The notes beneath the pieces were generated by a model that searched no databases, was not told the origin of the DNA, and was given only the letters and a program-made list of their open reading frames with translations. DNA of 64,000 nucleotides from contig WGNQ01000012.1 in assembly GCA_016124455.1 (NCBI GenBank), positions 1-64,000 of the forward strand, read 5' to 3'. Both the position numbers and the translations under genes were made by a program. This DNA is from Sideroxydans sp. GTDB lineage: Bacteria > Pseudomonadota > Gammaproteobacteria > Burkholderiales > Gallionellaceae. Of this stretch, positions 27,474-35,503 are shown piece after piece; the stretch's first letter is position 1; every line of letters begins with the position of its first letter.

Positions 27474-27514
27474 TGTCAGTGCGGATTTGTCCCCTTGCAA
27501 ATTCGTGCCGTTTT
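27474..27514 (+). ncRNA. Putative sigma-28-dependent small RNA, copy 2
   Basis: CAGTGCGGATTTG (27477-27489) pairs with CAAATTCGTGCCG (27498-27510), with one A-C mismatch and three G-U pairs, around the loop UCCCCUUG. A shorter T-run, TTTT, follows. Compared with copy 1 the stem has changed on both sides and still pairs, which supports a selected RNA structure. Bases 27489-27503 are perfectly complementary over 15 bases to the flhD ribosome-binding site. Confidence 0.55.
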
Positions 27515-27595
27515 GCCTGATTCCCGTGTTCTAGCGCCTTGGCGACCGGAGCGTGGGGGTTCGGCTATTCAATTGTAGGAATTTTGCTTACAAAG

Positions 27596-27619
27596 AAATC
27601 AGAAAATTTCTGATTTTTT
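27596..27619 (+). terminator. AT-rich inverted repeat with T-run in the flhD leader
   Basis: AAATCAGAAA and TTTCTGATTT flank a single A and are followed by TTT. This is a perfect 10-base inverted repeat about 65 bases before flhD. It could act as a weak terminator/attenuator for read-through from P1 and P2, or as a protein-binding palindrome. The low GC makes strong termination doubtful. Confidence 0.4.
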
Positions 27620-27663
27620 CCTACCTGCTCGCCCCGCAGAATGCAATCGTCTGCACAGACATC

Positions 27664-27678
27664 AATTTGCAAGGGGAC
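27664..27678 (+). promoter_or_regulatory. flhD ribosome-binding site, complementary to the upstream hairpin loops
   Basis: AATTTGCAAGGGGAC includes the Shine-Dalgarno AAGGGGA five bases before the flhD ATG. It is the exact reverse complement of 27489-27503 and, apart from one inserted base, of the loop and 3' arm of copy 1. The complementarity extends past the Shine-Dalgarno into AATTTGC, so it is more than an ordinary purine/pyrimidine match. Confidence 0.7.
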
Positions 27679-27682
27679 CAAC

Positions 27683-28003
27683 ATGAACGCGAATCAACTG
27701 CATGAAGAAATCAAGGAAGCCAATCTTTCCTATCTGCTGCTTGCCCAGCAGATGATCAATGACGATCAGGCGGCGGCCGTATTTCGACTGGGTATTAGCC
27801 AGGAAATGGCGGATTTGATTGCTCGCCTGACTCCCGCGCAGCTGCTGAAAATGGCGGCGTCCAATATGCTGCTCTGTCGTTTCCGCTTCGACGAGCGCCT
27901 GTTGCTGAATATGGTTACCGATTACAACAAGGATCGCCTGATGTCCCAGCCGCATGCGGCCATCATGATGGCCGGCCAGCCGGTAGAAGCCCTGGCGGCT
28001 TGA
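27683..28003 (+). CDS. flhD: Flagellar master regulator subunit FlhD
   Basis: This 106-residue helical protein forms the FlhD4C2 activator of the class II flagellar operons. ANLSYLLLAQQMINDDQAAAVFRLGIS and DLIARLTPAQLLKMAASNMLLCRFRFDE are typical. I start at the ATG at 27683 (MNANQLHEEI) because AAGGGGA lies five bases before it; a frame from 27641 would run through the ribosome site. flhC follows after 31 bases. Two sigma-28 promoters and anti-ribosome-site hairpins upstream suggest feedback from FliA. Confidence 0.95.
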   Translation: MNANQLHEEIKEANLSYLLLAQQMINDDQAAAVFRLGISQEMADLIARLTPAQLLKMAASNMLLCRFRFDERLLLNMVTDYNKDRLMSQPHAAIMMAGQPVEALAA

Positions 28004-28034
28004 CTCACAGTGGTAGTGGATGACAGGGGGACTT

Positions 28035-28592
28035 ATGCGCAATAAAAGTGTACTCACCGAGGCAAAGCAAATTCAACTGGCTGTGGAACTGATCGAGTTT
28101 GGCGCACGCCTGCAACTGCTGCAGGAGGAAATATCGATCAGCCGCGAGCGCTTGCTGAAGCTGTATAAGGAAGTGAAAGGTGAATCCCCGTCAAAAGGAA
28201 TGCTGCCTTATTCAACCGACTGGTTCATGAGCTGGCTGCCCAATATCCACTCGTCACTGTTCATCAACATTTATCAGTTCCTGATCCAGAATGCCGGCGT
28301 GTCCGGGGTGGAGGCGCTGATCAAGAGTTACCGGCTTTATCTGGAGCAGGTTCAACTCGGGGGCGATGCCGAGCCGGCGCTAAGCATTACCCGGGCCTGG
28401 TTTCTGATCCGCTTTTTTGATGCGGACATGTTGAAGCTGGCGGCGTGCAAAGAGTGTGCCGGCCAGTATGTGGTGCATAGCAACGAATTGTATGGTGACT
28501 ATGTGTGCGGTATTTGCCGGCCACCATCGCGTGCCGGAAAAACCAAGAAACAGGCGGCATCGCTGGACAAAGAAGTTTGCACTTCCATTTAA
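28035..28592 (+). CDS. flhC: Flagellar master regulator subunit FlhC
   Basis: This 185-residue DNA-binding partner of FlhD carries the zinc-binding cysteines C-x2-C and C-x2-C in ACKECAGQYVVHS and DYVCGICRPP near the C-terminus. The ATG at 28035 follows AGGGGGAC by two bases. That ribosome site also shares GGGGAC with the flhD site, so the upstream hairpin RNAs could bind it as well, though more weakly. The last codons overlap the motA promoter. Confidence 0.95.
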   Translation: MRNKSVLTEAKQIQLAVELIEFGARLQLLQEEISISRERLLKLYKEVKGESPSKGMLPYSTDWFMSWLPNIHSSLFINIYQFLIQNAGVSGVEALIKSYRLYLEQVQLGGDAEPALSITRAWFLIRFFDADMLKLAACKECAGQYVVHSNELYGDYVCGICRPPSRAGKTKKQAASLDKEVCTSI

Positions 28593-28615
28593 ATTTCCCT
28601 TAAAAGCGCCGATAC
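28589..28615 (+). promoter_or_regulatory. Candidate sigma-28 promoter of motAB
   Basis: TTAAATTT, 11 bases, GCCGATAC, overlapping the flhC stop. Thirteen of 16 positions match the consensus. It lies 166 bases before the motA ATG, leaving a long leader with short hairpins (for example AGAGC/GCTCT). Confidence 0.7.
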
Positions 28616-28780
28616 CACTAGAATGCGAAAGTTGTAGAGACGGCCGCATTCCTTCCGTTTGTTTGCGAACTGACGAAAGAGAGCTGCCTGGCTCTATAAA
28701 TTTTTCGCTGGAGGCCGAGGCTCTCATGTTATTTAGCCTCTGGATTCTTGCAGTTTTCACACCCTCATGGAGCGCAGGTT

Positions 28781-29635
28781 ATGTTGGTGATTATCGGGTA
28801 CATTGTGGTGGTGGGGGCGGTATTCGGCGGTTTTGCCCTGGCTGGCGGTCATCTGGGGGCATTGTTCCAGCCGCTTGAGTTGCTGATGATCGGCGGTGGC
28901 GCGTTAGGCGCTTTTTTTGTGGGGAACTCAGGCAAGGCACTCAAGGCCACATTGAAGGCTCTCCCCAGCGTATTTAAAGGCTCAAAATACAGCAAGGACA
29001 TGTATATGGAACTCATGGCGCTGCTGTATGAGTTATTGAGCAAGGTGCGCAAGGAGGGGCTGATGTCGATCGAAGGCGATATCGAAAAGCCTGAAGAAAG
29101 CCCGGTTTTCTCCAAGTATCCCAAGATCATGTCCGATCACCATATCATCGAATTCCTGGCGGATTATTTGCGCATCATGGTCAGCGGCAATCTCAATTCC
29201 ATGGAAATCGAAAACCTGATGGAAGTCGAGATCGAGACGCATCACCATGAGGCGCTGGTTCCGGCGCATGTGATCGCCAAAGTGGGCGACGGCCTGCCGG
29301 CGTTCGGTATCGTGGCTGCGGTGATGGGAGTGGTGCACACCATGGAGTCGGTGGGCGTGCCGCCCTCCGAGCTGGGTATGCTGATTGCCCATGCGCTGGT
29401 GGGAACCTTCCTCGGCATCCTGCTGGCCTATGGATTTGTCGGTCCGCTCGGCGGTCTGCTGGAGCAGAAGGTGGAAGAGTCATCCAAAATGTTCCAGACC
29501 ATAAAGGTCACCCTGCTGGCCAGCCTCAACGGCTATGCGCCGGCAATGGCCGTGGAGTTTGGGCGCAAAGTCCTGTACTCAACTGAACGTCCCGGGTTCG
29601 CCGAGCTTGAAGAACATGTCAAGCAGAAGCGTTAG
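28781..29635 (+). CDS. motA: Flagellar stator protein MotA
   Basis: This 284-residue protein has four membrane helices and forms the proton channel with MotB. Helix 1 is VIIGYIVVVGAVFGGFALAGG; the torque loop and helices 3-4 (GDGLPAFGIVAAVMGVVHTME, LVGTFLGILLAYGFVGPL) include the conserved prolines. I use the ATG at 28781 (MLVIIGY), preceded by GGAG, since MotA proteins start here. A frame opening at 28748 adds 11 residues unlike MotA. A second stator pair is at 45416-46937. Confidence 0.96.
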   Translation: MLVIIGYIVVVGAVFGGFALAGGHLGALFQPLELLMIGGGALGAFFVGNSGKALKATLKALPSVFKGSKYSKDMYMELMALLYELLSKVRKEGLMSIEGDIEKPEESPVFSKYPKIMSDHHIIEFLADYLRIMVSGNLNSMEIENLMEVEIETHHHEALVPAHVIAKVGDGLPAFGIVAAVMGVVHTMESVGVPPSELGMLIAHALVGTFLGILLAYGFVGPLGGLLEQKVEESSKMFQTIKVTLLASLNGYAPAMAVEFGRKVLYSTERPGFAELEEHVKQKR

Positions 29636-29662
29636 GCTCGGACGTTTGGTGAGGTACGGCGC

Positions 29663-30688
29663 ATGAGCAGTGATGATAAAAAACCGATAGTCATCAAGCG
29701 GATCAAGAAAGTCTCGGGCGGCCATCATGGTGGTGCGTGGAAGATTGCCTATGCCGACTTCGTGACGGCGATGATGGCATTCTTCCTGCTGATGTGGCTG
29801 CTTGGTTCAACGACCAAGGGCGATTTGCAGGGAATTTCCGAGTATTTCAAGACTCCGCTGAAGGTCGCCCTGATGGGCGGCTCGGGCAGCGGCGACAGCT
29901 CCAGCATCATCAAGGGCGGCGGCCAGGACCTGACGCGCAGTGCCGGCCAGGTCAAGCGCGGCGACCTGGATACCAAAAAGAAAATCATCAATCTCAAGGC
30001 GGCGCAACAGGAATTTCTGCGCCTCGAAAAGCAGCGCGAACTGGACAAGCTGAAAGAGCTTAAGTCGAATATTGAAAAGGCGATCGAGTCCAACGACAAG
30101 TTGAAGCAATACAAGAGCCAGATATTGCTGGATATCACCAGCGAGGGGCTGCGGATTCAGATCGTGGACGAGAAGAATCGCCCCATGTTCCGCAGCGGCA
30201 GTGCGCAGCTGGAGCCCTATACCAAGGAAATCCTGCATGAAATCGGCGAGACGCTGAATCAGGTGCCGAACAAGATCAGTCTGTCCGGACATACCGATGC
30301 CCAGCCTTATGCGGGCGGCGGCAAGGGCTACAGCAACTGGGACCTGTCGGCCGATCGCGCCAATGCTTCGCGGCGCGAGCTGATTGCTGGCGGCATGTCC
30401 GGGGACAAGGTGGTACGGGTGGTGGGGCTGGCTTCAGCGGTACTGTTTGACAAGAACGATCCACTTAATCCGGTTAACCGTCGCATCAGTATCATCGTGA
30501 TGAACAAACAGGCAACCGAGTCGGCGCAGCATGACGGCGGTACGGTCTCGGTCGACGCGGAGAGTAATGATGATGTGCAGCAGGCGGTCGCGGATGAGGC
30601 GGCTGCATCGGCACCAGCCGAGACAATAAAGCCGGTTCCATCGATAGTACCCGTTTTGCCGCAGCCATCCTCCCCTCCCAATCATTAA
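29663..30688 (+). CDS. motB: Flagellar stator protein MotB
   Basis: This 341-residue protein has the membrane helix with the proton-binding aspartate (Asp32 in IAYADFVTAMMAFFLLMWLL) and a C-terminal OmpA-like peptidoglycan-binding domain (SLSGHTDAQPY, NWDLSADRANASRREL, NRRISIIVMNK). A C-terminal Ala/Pro extension follows. It lies 27 bases after motA. MotB anchors the stator to the cell wall. Confidence 0.96.
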   Translation: MSSDDKKPIVIKRIKKVSGGHHGGAWKIAYADFVTAMMAFFLLMWLLGSTTKGDLQGISEYFKTPLKVALMGGSGSGDSSSIIKGGGQDLTRSAGQVKRGDLDTKKKIINLKAAQQEFLRLEKQRELDKLKELKSNIEKAIESNDKLKQYKSQILLDITSEGLRIQIVDEKNRPMFRSGSAQLEPYTKEILHEIGETLNQVPNKISLSGHTDAQPYAGGGKGYSNWDLSADRANASRRELIAGGMSGDKVVRVVGLASAVLFDKNDPLNPVNRRISIIVMNKQATESAQHDGGTVSVDAESNDDVQQAVADEAAASAPAETIKPVPSIVPVLPQPSSPPNH

Positions 30689-30722
30689 AGATTCGCTCAG
30701 TATTGCCGTTATGCATTAACAA

Positions 30723-30745
30723 GGCCGGTCGAAACCGGCCGATAA
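30723..30745 (+). promoter_or_regulatory. Hairpin after motB fused to a sigma-28 -10 element
   Basis: GGCCGGT and ACCGGCC pair around CGAA, forming a 7-base stem 35 bases after motB, without a T-run. The right arm runs into GCCGATAA (30738-30745), a perfect sigma-28 -10 box, 28 bases before the chemoreceptor ATG. The -35 region (ACAA at the expected spacing) is poor, so promoter activity is plausible but not certain. Confidence 0.45.
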
Positions 30746-30773
30746 CCAATACGAGTAGATGGGGGAGAAAAGC

Positions 30774-32399
30774 ATGAGGAACTGGTGGAACGGCTTATCG
30801 CTCAAGAACAAGCTGCAAATTCCCATCCAGGCTATTTTGTTGGTGATTCTTATCGTCGCCCAGCGCTGGGCGCTCGACCAGTTTGAGAGTCGTGTGCTGG
30901 GGGAGGCCGAACAGAAGGCCGTGGTGTCTGCTGATGGCGTGATCAACGGCCTGAACATCATGATGGAGAGCGGCATCATCGGCGACAAGGAGATGCGCAA
31001 GCTGTTCATTTCCAAAATGGGCAAATCGGATAAAGTCGAAGAGTTGCGGGTGATTCGCAACAAGCAGGTTTCCGACCAGTTCGGCCCCGGCATGCCGCAG
31101 GAGGATGCCCAGGATGCGCTTGATCATGCCGCACTCGATACAGCCAAGACCCAGTTCAAATTGATGGCGGAAGGCGAAAAGAAATCCATGCGTGTGGTGG
31201 TTCCCTTCATCGTTTCGACCAATTTCCGCGGTACCAATTGCCTGATGTGCCATAACGTCAAAGTAGGGAGCGTGAATGGTGCGGCCAGCGTTACCCTGAA
31301 CCTGGATGACGAGTTTGCCATCATGAAGAAGGCGGGCATCCTGTTATGGGCTGCGCAGATATTGATGCAGGTCGTATTGTTCTTCGTGATCGGCTGGATC
31401 ATCAATCACGTCATCCAGCCGACCAAGGAGCTGCAGCGCGGCATGTTGGCGATGCAGACCGATGGCGACTTGTCGCGGCGCGTTCCGGTGCACAGTTCCG
31501 ATGAAATCGGCCAGACGGCCAAGGCGTTCAACGCGCTGGTGGAAGGTTTCCAGAAGATCGTCACCCAGATGCACGGATATGCGGACCAGGTTTCTGCCGC
31601 CTCTTCCGCGCTGGCCAGGAACTCCGGACAGGTTGAGCAAAGTTCGCAGCGCCAGAGCGAGGACGCGGTTACCGCTGCGGGCCTGGTTGAGCGGATGAGT
31701 GGCAGCATTGCCTCGGTGGCTGACAGCGCCAATGCCGTTTCCGCGCTATCGCAGGAAAGCTTGCAGCGTGCCCAGCGCGGTCAGCAAAGCCTGCAGGAGA
31801 TGATGGGCGAAATCGGGGAAGTGGAGGAAGCCGTCAAGCAGATGGCCGGTTCGGTGGAAGCTTTCGTGAAGAGCACACAGACCATCACCAACATGACACA
31901 GCAGGTGCGTGACATTGCCGAGCAGACCAACCTGCTGGCGCTTAATGCGGCCATCGAGGCGGCGCGTGCAGGCGAGCAGGGGCGCGGCTTTGCGGTGGTC
32001 GCGGATGAGGTACGCAAGCTGGCCGAGAAGTCGGCGCAGTCGGCCAGCCAGATCGATGTGGTGACACAGACACTGAGCGAGCAGAGTGAGCAGGTCGAGA
32101 AGCGCGTACAAAGCGGCTTGAATTCACTGCAAAGCAGCCAGGCACACATGCAGGCGGTTGCATCGGTCCTGGCGCAAGCGAGTGAGTCCGTCAGCAGCGT
32201 CGACCAGGGCGTAGATGAGATCACGACTTCGGTCAACGAGCAGAAGCAGGCCAGTCAGGACATTGCGCGCAATGTGGAGCGTATGGCAACCATGGCGGAA
32301 GCCAACAATACGGTGATTGCCGACACGGTAAATGCCGTCAAGGATATGGAGAAGCTGGCGGTCAATCTCCGGGACGCAGTGGGCAGGTTCAAGGTATAG
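30774..32399 (+). CDS. Methyl-accepting chemotaxis protein with periplasmic c-type haem motif
   Basis: This 541-residue receptor has a membrane helix (about 13-31), a periplasmic domain of the Tll0287-like/DUF3365 kind, a second helix (about 190-212), a HAMP domain, and a cytoplasmic signalling region with the conserved hairpin tip [39 protein letters not shown]. In the periplasmic domain C156-L-M-C159-H160 (31239-31253) is a CXXCH haem-attachment site, so the receptor probably carries haem c and senses redox state or a gas. I use the ATG at 30774 after GGGGAGAA; an ATG at 30759 overlaps that site. It is the only receptor gene here. Confidence 0.9.
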   Translation: MRNWWNGLSLKNKLQIPIQAILLVILIVAQRWALDQFESRVLGEAEQKAVVSADGVINGLNIMMESGIIGDKEMRKLFISKMGKSDKVEELRVIRNKQVSDQFGPGMPQEDAQDALDHAALDTAKTQFKLMAEGEKKSMRVVVPFIVSTNFRGTNCLMCHNVKVGSVNGAASVTLNLDDEFAIMKKAGILLWAAQILMQVVLFFVIGWIINHVIQPTKELQRGMLAMQTDGDLSRRVPVHSSDEIGQTAKAFNALVEGFQKIVTQMHGYADQVSAASSALARNSGQVEQSSQRQSEDAVTAAGLVERMSGSIASVADSANAVSALSQESLQRAQRGQQSLQEMMGEIGEVEEAVKQMAGSVEAFVKSTQTITNMTQQVRDIAEQTNLLALNAAIEAARAGEQGRGFAVVADEVRKLAEKSAQSASQIDVVTQTLSEQSEQVEKRVQSGLNSLQSSQAHMQAVASVLAQASESVSSVDQGVDEITTSVNEQKQASQDIARNVERMATMAEANNTVIADTVNAVKDMEKLAVNLRDAVGRFKV

Positions 32400-32410
32400 C
32401 GGAGTTCATC

Positions 32411-33355
32411 ATGTCTGAATTACTCAAAAATGTGGATGCCCGCACCAAACTGGCGGGAACCAACAAACTGGAAATCCTGATGTTCGTGCTGGGCAAGGAC
32501 CTGCGTACCGGACGTCGCGAGATTTTCGGCATCAATGTGTTCAAGGTGCGTGAAGTCATGCGCGTTCCTGCGATTACGCGTGCGCCGGAGATGCCTGAGG
32601 CGGTGGAAGGCATGGTGAGCCTGCGCGGGGCGCTGGTGCCGGTAATCGATCTCGCAAAATATACCGGCATCGAGGTCGAGAGCAAGCCGGAAATCATGAT
32701 CGTCACGGAATACAACGGCCACACTCAGGGGTTCCTGGTGGAGGCAGTGGATACCATCCTGCGTCTGGACTGGTCTTCCATGAAAGTGCCGCCCGAGATG
32801 CTGAATGCGCAGATGGGCGGACTGGTAACCGCCGTTACCGAATTGGCCGACGGGCGTCTGGTGATGATGATGGACGTTGAAAAGGTGTTGGCGGAAACCG
32901 GCCATGTCGGCATGGACGATATGGCTTTCAAGGCGGTGCAACCGCTTGGCGTGAGCAACCGTACCATTTTCTATGCTGACGACTCCTCGATTGCGCGTAA
33001 CCAGATCCAGCGTACGCTGGATGCCATGCAGGTCAAGGGTATTGCTGCAGTGAATGGGCGCCAGGCCTGGCAGGAACTGCAAAAAATGGCGGACTACGCG
33101 GATGCCGCGCATATTCCGATGAAGGATATGGTGCAGCTCATCCTGACCGATGTCGAAATGCCCGAGATGGATGGCTACATGCTGACGCGCAAGATCAAGG
33201 AAGACCGGCGCTTTGCCGAGATTCCCGTGCTGATGCACTCCTCGCTTTCCAGTTCATCCAACCAGCAACTCGGCAAAGCCGTGGGGGTGGATGAATATGT
33301 GTCCAAATTTGAAGCTCAGAAACTGGCGCAGACCCTGAAGCGCCTGTTGATGTGA
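32411..33355 (+). CDS. cheV: Chemotaxis coupling protein CheV (first copy)
   Basis: This 314-residue protein has an N-terminal CheW domain (FGINVFKVREVMRVPAITRAPEMPEAVEGMVSLRGALVPVIDL) and a C-terminal receiver domain with the acceptor Asp in LILTDVEMPEMDGY and Lys in YVSKFEAQ. CheV links receptors to CheA and may act as a phosphate sink for adaptation. It follows the receptor gene by 11 bases and is followed at once by a second cheV. Confidence 0.93.
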   Translation: MSELLKNVDARTKLAGTNKLEILMFVLGKDLRTGRREIFGINVFKVREVMRVPAITRAPEMPEAVEGMVSLRGALVPVIDLAKYTGIEVESKPEIMIVTEYNGHTQGFLVEAVDTILRLDWSSMKVPPEMLNAQMGGLVTAVTELADGRLVMMMDVEKVLAETGHVGMDDMAFKAVQPLGVSNRTIFYADDSSIARNQIQRTLDAMQVKGIAAVNGRQAWQELQKMADYADAAHIPMKDMVQLILTDVEMPEMDGYMLTRKIKEDRRFAEIPVLMHSSLSSSSNQQLGKAVGVDEYVSKFEAQKLAQTLKRLLM

Positions 33356-33366
33356 AAGGAACGGCC

Positions 33367-34347
33367 ATGAGTAGCCTCGCCGAATATCAAGCGTCACTTA
33401 ACAGCCTCCAGTCGCAGGGTGACAGCAATGCCAGCCTGTTCGACAGTGTGGATGCGCGTGCCAGCCTGGCCGGTTCGAACAAGATGGAAATCCTGCTGTT
33501 CTCGATGGGGACGCAGGAAAAGTTTGGCATCAACGTATTCAAGGTGAAAGAAGTCTGCCATGCGATGAAGGTCACGCGTACCCCGAACATGCCGCCCGGC
33601 GTGGATGGCATTGTCAGCTTGCGCGGCCATATCATTCCGGTGCTGGATATGGCGAAATTCATGAATCTGGGAAGCAGTGCCAAGCAGGAAAAGAACACCA
33701 TGATGGTGACCGAATACAGCCGCCATATCCTGGGTTTCCTGGTGCATGACGTCGACCGTATCGTGCGCGTCGACTGGGATAAAGTGCGTGCCGCCGACAA
33801 TATGATGTCGCGCAGCGGCCACCTGATTACCGCGATTACCGAATTGCCGGATGGCGGCCTGGTGTCGATTCTCGATGTCGAACAGGTTCTGGCGACGGCA
33901 TTCGGTGAAGATGTGGTGGGGAATATCGATAAAGTCGAAAGAGGCCATGAATTATGCGTCTTTTTTGCAGATGACTCTTCGGTCGCACGTAAGAAAATAG
34001 CCGAGCTGCTGGACAAGATGGGCGTTAAGCACATGCAGGCAACGAACGGCAGGGAAGCGCTGGAGCGCCTGAAGGGTATGGCGGACAACGCCATGAACAG
34101 TGGTACCAGTCTGCGCGAGCAGATCCAGGTGATCCTGGTCGATGCCGAAATGCCGGAAATGGATGGCTATGTGCTGACGCAGAATATCAAGTCGGACCAT
34201 CGCTTTGACGGTATTCCGGTGGTGATGCATTCCTCGCTGTCCTCGCAGGCCAACCGTTCGATGGGTAATCGCGTCGGGGTTGACCATTACGTGGCGAAGT
34301 TCGACGCGGCGATGTTGTCCGAAACATTGCGCCCATTGCTGGTGTAG
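33367..34347 (+). CDS. cheV: Chemotaxis coupling protein CheV (second copy)
   Basis: This 326-residue protein is a paralogue of the preceding gene, with the same CheW domain (KFGINVFKVKEVCHAMKVTRTPNMPPGVDGIVSLRGHIIPVLD) and receiver (ILVDAEMPEMDGYVL, YVAKFDAA). I start at the ATG at 33367, after AAAGGA, instead of a GTG at 33352. No cheW is visible in the window, so these two proteins may supply all or part of the coupling function. The pair may feed different receptor classes or have different phosphorylation behaviour. Confidence 0.93.
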   Translation: MSSLAEYQASLNSLQSQGDSNASLFDSVDARASLAGSNKMEILLFSMGTQEKFGINVFKVKEVCHAMKVTRTPNMPPGVDGIVSLRGHIIPVLDMAKFMNLGSSAKQEKNTMMVTEYSRHILGFLVHDVDRIVRVDWDKVRAADNMMSRSGHLITAITELPDGGLVSILDVEQVLATAFGEDVVGNIDKVERGHELCVFFADDSSVARKKIAELLDKMGVKHMQATNGREALERLKGMADNAMNSGTSLREQIQVILVDAEMPEMDGYVLTQNIKSDHRFDGIPVVMHSSLSSQANRSMGNRVGVDHYVAKFDAAMLSETLRPLLV

Positions 34348-34372
34348 GACAGCGAATTAACTGGAGGCAACT

Positions 34373-34762
34373 GTGGCGGATCCTAATATGAAATTTCTGG
34401 TGGTGGACGATTTTTCCACCATGCGCCGCATAGTGCGAAACCTGCTCAAGGAACTGGGCTTCACCAATGTGCAGGAAGCCGAGGACGGCGTTGAGGCGCT
34501 GGGCAAGCTGCGCGGCGAGAAATTCGATTTTGTGGTGTCGGACTGGAACATGCCCAACATGACGGGTATCGATCTGCTTCGGGCGATCCGCGCTGATGCT
34601 GCACTCAAGCACTTGCCGGTGCTGATGGTGACGGCGGAAGCCAAGAAGGAAAACATCATTGAGGCTGCCCAGGCAGGAGCCAGCGGTTACGTGGTCAAGC
34701 CGTTTACCGCGGCGACACTGGACGAAAAGCTGAAAAAGATTTTTCAGAACATGCAGAAGTGA
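34373..34762 (+). CDS. cheY: Chemotaxis response regulator CheY
   Basis: This 129-residue single receiver domain has the acidic pair in [18 protein letters not shown], the phosphorylated Asp in [14 protein letters not shown], Thr in VTAEAKKE, and Lys in [11 protein letters not shown]. Phosphorylated by CheA, it binds FliM (N-terminal LSQDEVDSLL) and reverses the motor. The start is GTG at 34373, with GGAGG six bases before it. cheZ starts inside its stop region. Confidence 0.96.
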   Translation: MADPNMKFLVVDDFSTMRRIVRNLLKELGFTNVQEAEDGVEALGKLRGEKFDFVVSDWNMPNMTGIDLLRAIRADAALKHLPVLMVTAEAKKENIIEAAQAGASGYVVKPFTAATLDEKLKKIFQNMQK

Positions 34763-35502
34763 GCGATGCCATGAATAATAAAGCGACACAAGACTCGGAC
34801 GATTTGGAAGCGCTGTTTGACAGCATTGTGGCCGGGGGCAGTGAGCCCGCTGCAGCTGCGGCAGCGCCGGAAAGCAAACCTCAGGATATCGGCGCGCCGG
34901 GTTCCCCGGAAAACGTGTTCAACAAAATCGGCCAGATGACACGTGCGTTGCACGATACCTTGCGCGAACTGGGGCTGGATAAAAGTCTGGAAAAAGCCGC
35001 CGCCTCAATTCCCGATGCGCATGATCGTCTCAAATATGTTGCCGCGATGACCGAGCAGGCCGCCGAGCGCGTATTGAATGCGACAGATGGCGCGCAGCCG
35101 GTGGTGGCCAAGATCGAGAGCGAAGCCCAGCATCTGTCTGCCGAATGGCAGAAGTTGTTCGACAAGCAGCTTGATGTCGAACAGTTCAAGAAACTGGCGA
35201 CCCAGACGCATGCCTATCTGGTCGAAGTGCCGAAGCAGACCAAGGCGACCAATGCCTATCTCATGGAAATCGTGATGGCGCAGGACTTCCAGGATCTGAC
35301 CGGACAGGTCATCAAGAAAATCATGGAAATAACGCAGCAAATGGAGCAGCAACTGGTGGATTTGCTGGTTGAGAATGCACCGCCTTCAGTCAAGCACGAC
35401 AGCGGGCTGTTGAATGGCCCGGTGGTGAATGCGTCCGGACGTGCTGACGTGGTGACTAGTCAAGATCAGGTGGACGACCTGCTGGAAAGTCTGGGGTTCT
35501 AA
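34759..35502 (+). CDS. cheZ: CheY phosphatase CheZ
   Basis: This 247-residue phosphatase removes phosphate from CheY. The active-site region [19 protein letters not shown] (near residues 171-190), with the essential Asp and Gln, is intact. The C-terminus [11 protein letters not shown] is the CheY-binding tail. The GTG at 34759 overlaps the cheY stop; an ATG at 34771 is an alternative start four codons later. It lies between cheY and cheA. Confidence 0.92.
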   Translation: MSDAMNNKATQDSDDLEALFDSIVAGGSEPAAAAAAPESKPQDIGAPGSPENVFNKIGQMTRALHDTLRELGLDKSLEKAAASIPDAHDRLKYVAAMTEQAAERVLNATDGAQPVVAKIESEAQHLSAEWQKLFDKQLDVEQFKKLATQTHAYLVEVPKQTKATNAYLMEIVMAQDFQDLTGQVIKKIMEITQQMEQQLVDLLVENAPPSVKHDSGLLNGPVVNASGRADVVTSQDQVDDLLESLGF

Positions 35503-35503
35503 A

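Larger units (their letters stand above)
27350..27515 (+). repeat. Tandem 88-base duplication of a sigma-28 promoter-hairpin unit
   Basis: Unit 1 starts at 27350 and unit 2 at 27438. Four landmarks recur at exactly 88 bases: CCCTAAAG, TAAAGTTT (27353/27441), CAGT at the hairpin base (27389/27477) and TCCCCTTGC in the loop (27402/27490). The T-tract recurs at 87. The promoter elements and the loop are conserved while the stems have diverged and still pair. Confidence 0.85.
27111..27682. other. Long regulatory intergenic region between the sensor kinase and flhDC
   Basis: This 572-base stretch has no coding frame. It contains an AT-rich tract at 27278-27350, then a tandem duplication (27350-27515) of a unit with a consensus sigma-28 promoter and a terminator-like hairpin, then about 80 bases of mixed sequence, an AT-rich inverted repeat with a T-run at 27596-27619, and the flhD ribosome site. 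I found no clean sigma-70 promoter next to flhD. The AT-rich tract is a candidate site for one and for nucleoid proteins. Confidence 0.7.
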
